Assembly: GCA_035235625.1 (NCBI GenBank) | Contig: CP141141.1 | Span: 40,385,719 to 40,449,718, forward strand | Source of the DNA: Saururus chinensis | Lineage: Eukaryota; Streptophyta; Magnoliopsida; Piperales; Saururaceae | Length of the DNA: 64,000 bases | Direction of reading: 5' to 3' | Shown: positions 1-9,775 of the stretch, in pieces | How positions within the stretch are numbered: the first letter of the stretch is position 1 | Layout of the letters: every line of letters begins with the position of its first letter | Notes under the pieces: generated by a model | Databases searched by the model: none | Told to the model about the DNA's origin: nothing | What the model saw: only the letters and a program-made list of their open reading frames with translations | Position numbers and translations under genes: made by a program

Positions 1-689
1 AACCAAAATCCAATGATTATTGTTGACATGGAGTGGGAAGTGATGAGCTCAAAATTCTGAAAATGGTGTTCCATTCACACTCAACAAGCTCTTCAATGAT
101 TCTAGAACTGTTGTCCACATGGCTGCCCATTGCTCTAACTATGGTAACTTGTCATGTTCACGTTTAAATGTAATTCATTTATCCAATGCATCCTTGCAGT
201 CATGCACAAGTAGTATATGTAAACACATTACTATGTACCTTAGCTTCACAAGATTCAATTGACACTTATCCACTTCATAGTTATCCTATTGATAGTTATT
301 TAGTTGACAGTTCAGAGTTTTTTGTATGAAAAAAAAAGTCTTATCAGGAAATAAACTTAGTGAAATATATGGTCCTTAACCCAGCGAGTAAATTTACTAG
401 TTAACTATAAAACTGAATAACTGGTCATTTGCAAGTTACAATTTTTAAAACCTAAAGTAAAATTTGTTACTTCATGTTGCGAGACTCCTAGTTTGGTCGT
501 ATAACCAAAATGTGGGGAAGTTTCAAAGATTTACCTAACTAAACTTATCTATGTGAGAATTGAATCTTATATTCGCTTGTTGTTAGTGGGGTACTCACAT
601 TGGGCTGGGTAGATATTTTTGTGAATTAGGGTCAGTGATTAGATTGGTTATTTTGTGTGATAGCATATGACTCTTGTTTCATCTCCTAC

Positions 690-1035
690 AGATGCAATAT
701 TTCTAAAAAACTAGAAAACTAAAAAACTGGAAAACGGAAAAACTATAAAACTGGATATCTATAAAACTGAATAATTATAAAACTAAAAAATTAGATAATT
801 AAAAACTAGATAATTTTGGAAACAACATATGAACAAAAAGCCAAAATTAGCTTCACAACATAGGAATAAAAATGGGAGGAACCCTATATATATGCCTGCA
901 TCGACTAGAATAATCCATGTAGTAAAGGAAAACTAGAAAACTGACATACTATCAAACTGAAAAACCGAAAAACTGGAAAACTAAAAAATTGGACAACTGA
1001 AAAACGTAAATCCTGAAAAACTGAAATGAAAAACT
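690..1035. repeat. A-rich degenerate short tandem repeat (AAAACTGG-like)
   Basis: Two blocks (about 705-815 and 930-1035) are built from irregular 8-13 base units of the type AAAACTGGAAAACTA. They are low complexity with no coding potential. Similar single units occur from about 400 onward. Confidence 0.7.
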
Positions 1036-1383
1036 TAAAAGGTGATTAAATTAGTTTTGTTTCTGCATTGTCAAAATTATATTTCCTACCAGTTGCATCC
1101 CAATGGACGTCCCAAACACATAATAAACCTTTTGTGTCCCTTTCCATACTCTTCTCATATCATATCAGTAATCCAGTTTTCTACTTTTTCAGTATTTTAA
1201 TGATCCAGTATTTCAATTTTTCAGTTTCCAGCTACCCAGAAAATCTTACTAGCAAAAACTACGTAATGTCCAAGATATAACCAATCCAAAATAACATTTT
1301 CATCGGATAACACCTTTTTCATCATTTGAAATAACCTAAACCAATCTACTTTGTGAAAGGGAAATAAATTACTAGGTCTTCGG

Positions 1384-1480
1384 AGCTCAAAGATGTGAAG
1401 ACCCGGAGAAAAGAAGCAGAGAAGATGAAGCAGCTCGAAGATGTGAAGACCTGGAGAAAAGAAGCATAGAAGATAAAGCA
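1384..1480. repeat. 48-bp tandem duplication, two copies
   Basis: The purine-rich block starting AGCTCAAAGATGTGAAGAC at 1384 is repeated from 1432 with a few substitutions, a period of 48 bases. No function is evident. Confidence 0.75.
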
Positions 1481-1557
1481 AACTGGAAAAACGAAAATAT
1501 GAGGAAGAAGAACCTACCCAGGAGGAGGAAAAATCATTGTGAGATGAAGTCTTACAG

Positions 1558-1627
1558 GAGAAGAAGAAGAAGAAGAAGAAGAAGAAGAAGAAGAAGAAGA
1601 AGAAGAAGAAGAAGAAGAAGAAGAAGA
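1558..1627. repeat. (GAA)n microsatellite
   Basis: About 23 uninterrupted GAA/AAG units. The long arginine run that can be translated from it is an artefact of the repeat. Confidence 0.95.
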
Positions 1628-1740
1628 CATCTTTTTCCTGGGCTGAGTAACCGATCTGGCATATTTTTCCCGTCGGCTTGTCATATAATGAAGAAGAAGG
1701 TAGTTAAGTAAAGTTCCTTCACATGCTTACAAGTTCTCAC

Positions 1741-1782
1741 GTGAGCAAGTCTACTTTAGTAAAAAGTAGAAACTTGCTCACA
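1741..1782. repeat. Short inverted repeat (hairpin)
   Basis: Arms GTGAGCAAGTCTACTTT and AAAGTAGAAACTTGCTCAC pair with a 2-base bulge around a six-base loop. It may be a MITE end or chance. No mature RNA can be argued from the sequence. Confidence 0.5.
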
Positions 1783-2115
1783 TTTCGGTTATTTGATCAA
1801 AGTAGGAGTCTACTTTGGCCAATTCCTCTATGCTTAAAGGCATATTCAACAATATTAATTTAAAGGCACAAACCCTCAACGAAAAAACATGACTTGACAT
1901 GAAAGGCCCTTGTTATATAGAAAAAAATCCCAACGATGGGGCCCTTCGTCAAACTTTTCCATTCATTTGTGATGTTTATCTAAATTGCGGAGATTTGAAA
2001 ACGTGATCACTCAATTTAATAGTAGATTTCACTCCTCACCCTTTGCACTCGTCCCAATTGAGCCCTTTGCACTTGTCCCAATTGAACCTCAAATTAATAT
2101 TGCATGCTATATAAA

Positions 2116-2285
2116 TAGTATTGTCTCTATTTTAAATTAATAGCTTTACTTAACAAAAAATTTATTCTTATTTAATTTGTTCAATATGAGTATCATTAGT
2201 TTTTTTTTCTCCTAGAATTGAGTTTTACCATTTAATAAAACTTATTTTTTTACAATATAATTATTAATATGAGAAGGAGGGAATA
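2116..2285. mobile_element. Possible Stowaway-like MITE remnant
   Basis: An AT-rich stretch with a 'ctctattttaaattaatag' start and an 'atatgagaaggagggaata' end, the pattern seen in Stowaway/mariner-type MITEs whose ends read roughly CTCCCTC...GAGGGAG. Terminal repeats are poorly preserved and no clear TA duplication can be fixed. Confidence 0.3.
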
Positions 2286-3314
2286 CTATATTAGCAATTA
2301 TACAAAATAAATAATTAAAAGGGTGTCAGTCGGATGGTTGGGACCACATATTAAGAATTATTGATGTGTGGGCCGAGGGGAATGGTGGCGCAATAAAGGT
2401 GCCCTAAGAAAGCTAGCTGCCTTCCCTTCTAGTCATATCACAAATTAATACTCGTATTTGGAGTTGTCTTGCCCCTTCTAATATTATCCTAGGGATTAAG
2501 GACTTAGACACCCCTCACTTAACAAAAAAAAATACAAAGTAAATGACATTTCCATGACCCAACTATAACACCATTAAATAAAAAATCAAGGAATATTCAC
2601 ATAGGAAGGGATTGTAAGTCCTCACAATTTTTTCACTTACTTACAAGATATTGGAAGAAAAGTGATCAGATGGGTTGAGATTTGTTGCACTTTGCTCGAG
2701 CCACGTTTTAACGCGATTGTGGGACTCAACCTGATGTAGACTGATATTTACATAAATAAAATTAAAGAAAACATATAAGAAAGATAATTGAATAATAAAA
2801 TAAATAAATAAATTTTAATTTTTGAACTCTGTAATTGATTAAAAGCATAGCCCTTACATATCTATAGCTAATTAAGCCTTGTAATCCTAAAGCTATTAAA
2901 ATTCTTAATTAAAATAATTTTTTAATTAATATGGGCCTCTAACATAAGCCTAAGTCTAATAACATTTTAATTACTCTAAAATATAATTATTAATAAATAA
3001 ATTTTAATTATACTATAAAAAGACTTGACCCCTTAATTTTTAAAGGGTCTTACATATATGACATATTTCTCAATCCTCAACTCGATATGAGGATAACAAT
3101 TGTAAAAGAATAAAATATATTATTCTAAAATGGTAGGCGGGGAGGCAAAATCGATAGGATTACCTTGTGAGGTGATTCAGTAATTCTAGCCAATATCAAG
3201 TGGCCTAAAACGAACTTTTGACAAAAAATTTAATTCTCTAATTATTCTAAACAAATTTAACTACAAAATCAATAGATTAATCTTACACAAATTTGATGAC
3301 CAAACAACCCCTTA

Positions 3315-3548
3315 ATAGGCTTCTCATCCCCTGCGCAGTCGAGTCACTATCAGCTAGACGACCTGCTGGAGTGTAATTGGTCAACAGGGCAGCTGGAGAA
3401 GCTTCTTGGTACGTGCCAAATCAATTAAGCGTAGAAATATTCCCAGTCGTTGCTGATTGTCAATGGCATGTTACCGTGTCAATTGGTGAGACATGAGATA
3501 TCTATATTCTACTAAGAGGAACCGGAGTCCGCATGTAAATTAGTAACC
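3315..3548 (+). promoter_or_regulatory. Upstream region of the + strand LRR-RLK, start of tandem unit 1
   Basis: This 230-base region starts AATAGGCTTCTCATCCCCTG. It recurs before the equivalent receptor at 22319-22540, and its first bases recur again at the window end (63965-64000). A TATA-like 'gatatctatattc' lies about 50 bases before the start codon, matching 'gtatatctatattg' in unit 2. It marks the left junction of the repeated unit. Promoter activity is inferred from position only. Confidence 0.5.
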
Positions 3549-4120
3549 ATGGCAATTCTTCAGCAAGCTCCCTTGCTGCTTCTCTTGCTTGTAACTCTTG
3601 CTTGCGTTTCAAAATCTGCACAGACTGCCGAAGAAGCAAAAGCCCTTGTGACGTGGAAAGCTAGCCTTGTAGCTGAACCTCCTCTTATGAGGTCATGGAT
3701 CTTGCTCCCCAATAATGCCACCAGCATCACTAGCCCATGTGACTGGCATGGAATTAGGTGCAATCGAGGAGGAAGAGTGTCGGCCATAAACCTGACCAGC
3801 TCAGTGATACAAGGTAGCCTCCAGAGCTTTAACTTCTCTGCTTTCGCAGAACTCGCCTCTATCGATCTGTCTATCAATAATCTTTCAAGAGTTTTACCAC
3901 CTTCCATGTCCAACCTCACTCAACTTAGGGAATTGGACATTTCAAATAACTTCATTACAAGAGAGCTAACCCCATATCTTTTCACAAGGTGGGGACAACT
4001 TGAAATGATCCAGCTACAAAGCAATAGTCTTGTTGGAAACATTCCACCTGAGATTGGGCAGCTCAAGAACCTGCAACTCTGTTGTCTCTTTGACAACATG
4101 CTAAATGGTTCAATACCTAA

Positions 4121-4136
4121 AGAGATAGGAAATCTT
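4121..4136. repeat. Left target-site duplication of the LINE (16 bp)
   Basis: AGAGATAGGAAATCTT here and again at 7495-7510, a perfect match. The uninterrupted paralogue at 23120 carries a single copy, which fixes the insertion exactly. Confidence 0.95.
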
Positions 4137-4456
4137 TCTTTTTTTTTTGATCGGTAAAAAGATATGGGGGGGATACCCCATTTCATTAAAGCATCATTAG
4201 AATTATATCAAAGATAAGAAAATTACAATCTCCATCTCAAGGATAAGAAATATAACTCTTATACAATTTTGACAGTAAAGGAATTAGAAGATACATAAAG
4301 ATGGATTTCTTGCTCAATTTTCCTAAAAAGATATCTCTTATGAGTGTACTCATCAAAAAAAATTCTTCCATTTCACTCTCTCCAAATGAAATAGATAGCA
4401 GCATTGAGGAAAAATTTGTAAATCAAACCGAGATGTTTATTTCTCTGATCAATGGC

Positions 4457-4849
4457 TCAACATTGGGTGACAAAGAGGAGAGGATCATTAGACAATGAAG
4501 GCACCCTTAATAAATTAATAGTAGACTTCAAGATCCATTTTGAATATGAACATTGAAAAAACAGATAAGCAACATATTCAAGATCATTCTTGCATAATAC
4601 ACATTGATTAACCAATAGAACTCCTCTTTCTTGAATTTTATCTAATGTGAGTAGACCACCATGCATCATAAGCCAACCAATAAAAGAGTATCTGGGTATA
4701 TGATGTATATACAAAACAAGACTACCCCAATTTATTTTGGACTTTTGAGCTCTTACCACATTAAAGGCTGAAATACAAGAGAGTTTTCCTGAAGGAGAAG
4801 CCTCCCAAGATATATAATCATCACCATTAGATAAATGAGGTTTTTCCAT
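4457..4849 (-). pseudogene. LINE ORF2 C-terminus, zf-RVT-like region
   Basis: The frame contains the pattern typical of the reverse-transcriptase zinc-binding region of plant LINEs: a tryptophan-led block (WLMMHGGLLTLDKIQERG), then CVLCKNDLEYVAYLFFQC, which gives the spaced C-x2-C and later Cys. It lies immediately downstream of the RT remnant in the element's orientation. It is a remnant with no independent function. Confidence 0.8.
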
Positions 4850-4867
4850 ATCAATTGATTGTTTAGA

Positions 4868-5665
4868 TCAGATTTCTATGGGAGAATCATCGAAAGAAAA
4901 TATCCACTGATCATGAACCAAACTAACTGACATCTTTCCTAGAATATCAATAGAGCATTGTCCTTGAATTCTTCTTCCAAACTTTTGTAGTAGAGTAAAA
5001 TTCCCAGCCCATGGGTCAAGCCAAAAATATGTTTTCCGACCATCCATAATATTATATCTCACATATTTAATAAACAAAGGTCGGATAAACATAATCTGTT
5101 TCCAAGTATATGAGTCAGAAATACAAACCTGATAAACCCAAATAATTGAGTTTTGAATGTAATAAATAGTAAGAACAAAGAGGAAGGGAGAGAGTGGGCA
5201 TCGCTGCCTTAAACCACATTTGCTTCTAAAGAACCCAAAATTGCTTCCATTAAGCAACGCACTGAAGCTAGCCGTAGTAATACATTCTTGGACCCAAGAA
5301 ATCCACATAGGAGGACATCCAATATCCATTAGAGCCTTGAGAATAAAGTCCCACCTCACTTTGTCATATGCTTTTTTCAAATCCACTTTAATACAAAACT
5401 CTCTATTAGCTCTTTTACTATGGTAATTGTGAACTAACTCATGACCAAGCAATATATTTTCAATAATGTGTCTACCTTTCAAGAAAGCAACTTGAATTGG
5501 ACCAACAATGGTAGATAATACCTTAGAAAATCTGTTTCCCATGATTTTAGTAATCACCTTATATAAAAAGTTACAAAGAGCAATAAGCCGAAACTTATCA
5601 AAGGAATTTGCATGATCCTCCTGAACAACAAGTTGAAGGAATGTAGAATTTAAGGCCCTCAGCAT
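4868..5665 (-). pseudogene. LINE reverse transcriptase remnant (palm deleted)
   Basis: RT landmarks of plant L1 elements are present in order: FRLIALCNFLYKVITKIM, the AFLKGRHIIENILLGHE block, and IKVDLKKAYDKVRW with the first palm Asp, followed by the CPLSPFLF block. Directly after that the frame jumps to the post-RT 'GRKTYFWLDPW' region, so the catalytic FADD box and thumb are missing. The element could not reverse transcribe. Confidence 0.88.
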
Positions 5666-6335
5666 TTTCCCATGATTGAAAAAGTACTTAACTGCATTTT
5701 AAAAGTCTACACTCAAAATGTCCCAGCAATGCACAAAAAATTTCATACAGAATCCATCTGGCCCAGGAGCTTTGTTTGAATGACAAGAATGAACAACTTG
5801 GGTGATCTCTTCGTCAAGAATGGGAGCAATGAGACTATCACGTTGAACATCTGTAAGACGTCCCCTTATATAGGAAGAATGACTAGTGTCTCTAGTTTAT
5901 GGAGAAAGGATTTTTTCAAAATATGTTGTAGCTTCATTTCCAATTAAATTTGGATCTGAAATAAGAACATATTGAATCAATAATAGAAGCAATATTATTA
6001 GAAGCTGTATTTATGGAAGTAACAGAATGGAAAAACTTTGTGCATCTATCCCCCTCAACAAGCCAGCAAATTCTAGATTTTTGACGATAAAAACTTTCTT
6101 CTCCAGGAAGTTCTTTATTGTAAATTGCTTGAGCTTTCGACTTCTCCAAAATCAATGTATTATTCAGCGGGTCTGTCTAAAGAGCAGATTGAATCATGCT
6201 TAATTTTCTTTTAGCATCCTCTACACGGGATTTGATATTCATGAATCTAATTTTATTCCATTCCCTGAGAGCAAATTTGACTTTTTTCAATTTTTGAGTG
6301 AAAATATAAAGCAGGTTGCCACTGACATTCTCTTT

Positions 6336-7148
6336 TCAAGTTTTTGCAATAATGTCATAAAAATCATATGCATTGATCCAACAAGAATAAAATCTAAAAG
6401 GACATTTACCTATAACACCTTTAATCCTTATATTAACAAGGAGCGGCATATGATATGAGACATTAGGTAAAAGACATCTTATTGAAACTTTAGGGAATTT
6501 CACAACCCATGCTGGATTATAAAAAGCCATATCCAATTTAGCAAGAATTCTCCTAGCATTCATACTTTTGTTACTCCAAGTATAATTTGTATCAGAATTT
6601 AATTGAAGAAAACCAGCTGAATGCACATAATTATTAACTTCAAGAAGATATGAATTTAATACTGCAGTGCCTCCAAGCTTCTCATTCTTATCAAAGATAG
6701 AATTAAAATCACCAATCAATAACCAAGGATTTGAAATGCCACTGGAGAAATTAATAATATCCATCCAAAGATCTTTCCTACTATAAACACAGTTGCTAGC
6801 ATAGACAAATGTCCCAAAAAATTGAAATCCATCCTGCATCCTAGTAATATGACAGTGAATGAATTGATCCCCTTCTTGCAATTTGATAAGTGAAAACATG
6901 GCTGGATTCCAACCCACCCATATTCTCCCTCCTCTAATGCAACCATAATTATCAATAAATTCCCAATCCTTATTAATAGAAAGATGAATTTTCTTAGCCT
7001 TATTAATATGCACTCTAGTCTCATTGAAACTGAAAATGCCACAAGAGAATTCTCTTATATGCATCCTGACAGAAGCCACCTTATTTACATTATTTAATTC
7101 TCCTGTATTCCAAGATAAAATAAACATCACCTTATTTGGGATTGCCAT
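6336..7148 (-). pseudogene. LINE AP-type endonuclease domain
   Basis: About 240 residues of an exonuclease-endonuclease-phosphatase fold: SWNTGELN (usually WNxRGLN), FNETRV (metal-binding Glu), LLIGDFNSI, the TYTWSN block and RRILAKLDMAF. The family's terminal SDHxP motif reads SYHMP, so the catalytic Asp is lost. In L1 elements this domain nicks target DNA. Frame otherwise open. Confidence 0.88.
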
Positions 7149-7221
7149 GTCTATGGGCTGACCTAAGGCTCCGCTGAGTCACAATAGAAATCCTTTGATC
7201 AATTTCTTCTTTTTTCTTTTC

Positions 7222-7437
7222 CTAACTTTTTACCTTCTTGGATATTACTAGTGTGAACCCATCAGGATTAACAAAGGAGGAACTCTTAGAAGCCAAACTG
7301 TCTTGAACGTTCTGAGGCATAACTAAGATTCTAGGAGAGACATGAGAAAGTGGAGAAATCCCTTCAATATTATGAAAATCAGAGTTTGGCACATTAAGTA
7401 GTAAGATCAATAATAATATCAAGACCTGCTGGGTCAT
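7222..7437 (-). pseudogene. LINE ORF1 C-terminal fragment
   Basis: A short frame ending NPDGFTLVISKKVKS, resembling the end of plant L1 ORF1 proteins where a DGFTLV-like block precedes ORF2. Assigned mainly from its position just upstream of the endonuclease. The 5' part was never inserted or is lost. Confidence 0.5.
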
Positions 7438-8672
7438 TGTAACCCACAGCTAATTTGTTCTCACTCTAAACAAAGTTTGATGACGGTAAGGAGGAGAGAT
7501 AGGAAATCTTACAAATCTTTCCATATTAAGGTTAAGTAAGAGCAGAGGTGCAATTCCCCCAAGTTTGGGTAGATGCAGCAAACTAAGAATTTTGAACATG
7601 ATGGGAAACCAATTATCAGGCTCCATCCCAGCCTCTATGAGAAGCTTCAGGAACGAAATCATGACACTAGCAGAAATCCGGCATCGCAACATTGTCAAGC
7701 TCTATGGGTACTGCTGCCATTCTTCGTACACATTTCTGGTGTACAAGTACATGGAGAGGGGGAGCTTAGCCAGCATCTCGTGCAAAGACGAGATAGCGTC
7801 GGAGTTTGATTGGGAGAAGAGGGTGACTGCTGTCAAAGGCGTGGCAAACGCTTTGTCGTACATGCACCATGACTGCGTGCCGGCAATAATTCATCGAGAC
7901 ATCTCAAGCAACAATGTTTTGATGGATTCAGATTATGAAGTTGCGGTCTCGGATTTGGGCACTGCACGGCTGCTCAAAACTGATTCCTCGAATTGGACCT
8001 CATTTGCAGGAACCTACGGATATGTTGCTCCAGGTAAATTTTTATCACGGCCGGTAGTTAGAGGTTCATAATTTAATCTATCACCATCATCATCATCATC
8101 AAATAGCATTATGATTATTAACATCGTCTATGCCTTTTCTGACCTATACAGAGTCAGGCATTTGCTCATCTATTTCACTATAAGAAAACACATAAATACA
8201 ACTACAGCCTTCTAAATGAGGAAATAATGAACACGCAGTATTTCACAGACTTAACTACACATTTAAGTTATTAATGATCATATTGGAGTTGGTGCTTGAC
8301 TTCTGGCTTGGTTGCAGAGCCACAATGAGAGTAAACGAGAAGTGCGATGTGTATAGCTTTGGAGTTGTGGCACTTGAAATTCTGTTGGGAAGGCATCCGG
8401 GACAGCTTCTGTCTCAGACGCCGGCGATCGCAGGTGACCAAGAAGGTTCCCTCTGGAAAGATTTTCTAGACCAGCGTCTAAGAGCTCCTGCAAATGTGGT
8501 TGCAAACTCCATATCTGTGGTGGTCATGGTAGCTCAATCGTGCTTGCAGGAGAACCCTGAGTTTCGGCCTACCATGTTGCAAGTGTGTACGGAGCTGTGA
8601 AGAGGACGACCATTGACAAAGCCATTCCAGACAGCCACTTCATCTCAACCAGTGGAGCATCTACATGCTTAA

Positions 8673-9775
8673 ATAAGGGGGTAATCAAAAGCTTAGTTAC
8701 CGTAGCGTATTGTTGAAGTTGCTTCTTACTGTGAGTCTTGTAAAACTCCAAAAATGGGATTCCCTTTGTCGAACAATAATAGCTTTATTTGTTTTTTCAA
8801 AATGAAGTAATTTAGTTGAGTTCATTTTTAAAGAATTAAATAGAGCTGGGACGAAGGGATTATTATATATTTGGGATTTGGTTTAAGTCAGGTTATGTAT
8901 AAATGGAGACATTGATGAGAATTTTTTAACAAAGGCGATGGTGACCTCTTTTCCCCTCCTCTTTTTCTCTTTTTTTTTTAAGATTTTATCGTGGCCAAAA
9001 AATTGGCCCTGGAGCTCTGCTTGCGGCTAGACTGGAGAGCTCTTGCCATCAATATGGCTGCAGAGCTATGCTCGTTGCAAGAAAACTGACGCGTAGCTCT
9101 GGCTAGATTGGAGCTATGCGGCTAGAAATCTGGCTGCGGCCATGCACAGGCTGGGCCTAGCCGCGGCCAGAAAGATTTGGGCTGAAGGAGGAGGGGTGAA
9201 GAGAGGAGGAGCCGAGGACATGGGGCAGAATCCAGATCGCCTGAGTTGGCCGGTGCCGAAGAAGAAAGAGAGGGGAAGGTGGGATAAAATAAAACTAACT
9301 TTTTTTTAAGGCAGGGGGATGAGTGACAGATTGGAGTCGGTAGGGCTCTAAGTAAATAGGAAATGGGGGACATGGACAAAAACTGATGTGTGAATAGTCA
9401 CGTTCTTCGGAAAATTTCACACAATCGTAGTGATTGTTTAAGGTTTTCTGCACCAAGATTTACATTTCTTTTCATGAATAAGTTAATCCTCAGGAGCTTA
9501 CGGCCAACTCCACTCTCACTTTCTGTCGACCCCAGTAGCCTCTAGACTTTTCTCTGCCGAAGTGACTCTAGCTAACTTCCCACCCACTCTTTGCATTTCT
9601 ATGGAACTAATTCAAATCCAAAGTGACAAAAAACATGTATGTTATAGTCCCATTCTTCATATTTTCATTACCATTTTTGGAGTGTGTTTGATATAATCTG
9701 TTTACAAAGTTCACAGAGAAAAGCAACTTAAACAATACGCTATTGTAACTAAGCTTTTGATCATCCTCTTGTTAC
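8673..9775. other. Spacer between convergent LRR-RLK genes
   Basis: About 1.1 kb between the 3' ends of the two convergent receptors, with a counterpart at 42322-43401. The part from about 8985 to 9290 is purine-rich and GC-richer with many GGCC/GAGCTC words. It yields frames on both strands, but these differ between the two copies and resemble nothing known. It probably holds both 3' UTRs. Confidence 0.6.

Larger units (their letters stand above)
1..3314. other. AT-rich intergenic region, no gene recognised
   Basis: No reading frame here resembles a known protein. The stretch is AT-rich with simple repeats (listed separately). From about 3000 to 3314 it resembles the right part of the Tourist-like MITE seen at 19354-19874: it shares a 'gtaattc'-type block followed by an end reading CCAAACAACCCCTTAAT, so a degenerate MITE remnant abuts the start of tandem unit 1. 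The rest shows nothing recognisable. Confidence 0.6.
4137..7494 (-). mobile_element. L1-type LINE, 5'-truncated and internally deleted
   Basis: A 3.36-kb element on the minus strand inside the receptor pseudogene. Its 3' end is a short poly(A) (T-run at 4139-4148) preceded by a GATC motif, as in many plant L1 elements, and it is bounded by perfect 16-bp duplications. Reading from 7494 down: the tail of an ORF1-like frame (7437-7222), an endonuclease (7148-6336), reverse transcriptase pieces (6155-5934 and 5665-4868) and a zinc-binding C-terminal region (4849-4457). Plant L1 elements are usually around 6 kb, so the 5' part is missing and the RT palm is deleted internally. Confidence 0.93.
3549..8672 (+). 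pseudogene. LRR receptor-like kinase pseudogene (unit 1, + strand), split by a LINE
   Basis: The start at 3549 opens a signal peptide (hydrophobic [15 protein letters not shown]), an LRRNT-type cap with the paired-Cys motif CDWHGIRC and about four LRRs before the LINE at 4137. Reading resumes at 7511 after a 16-bp target duplication. A large deletion then joins an LRR (GSIPASM) directly and in frame to kinase subdomain III-like sequence (RSFRNEIM). The rest of the LRRs, the transmembrane segment, the glycine loop and the VAVKK lysine are therefore gone. HRD is kept (IHRDISSNN), but the DFG motif reads DLG. The intron is 8034-8317. The second exon lacks 7 bases just after its acceptor compared with unit 2, shifting the frame, and a TGA at 8598 replaces a serine codon; the ancestral stop is at 8670. 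It is convergent with the intact receptor at 9776-13218. Clearly a pseudogene. Confidence 0.9.

Noticed and set aside
1499-1711. Small + strand frame with a long Arg run
   Set aside because: It is only the translated (GAA)n microsatellite.
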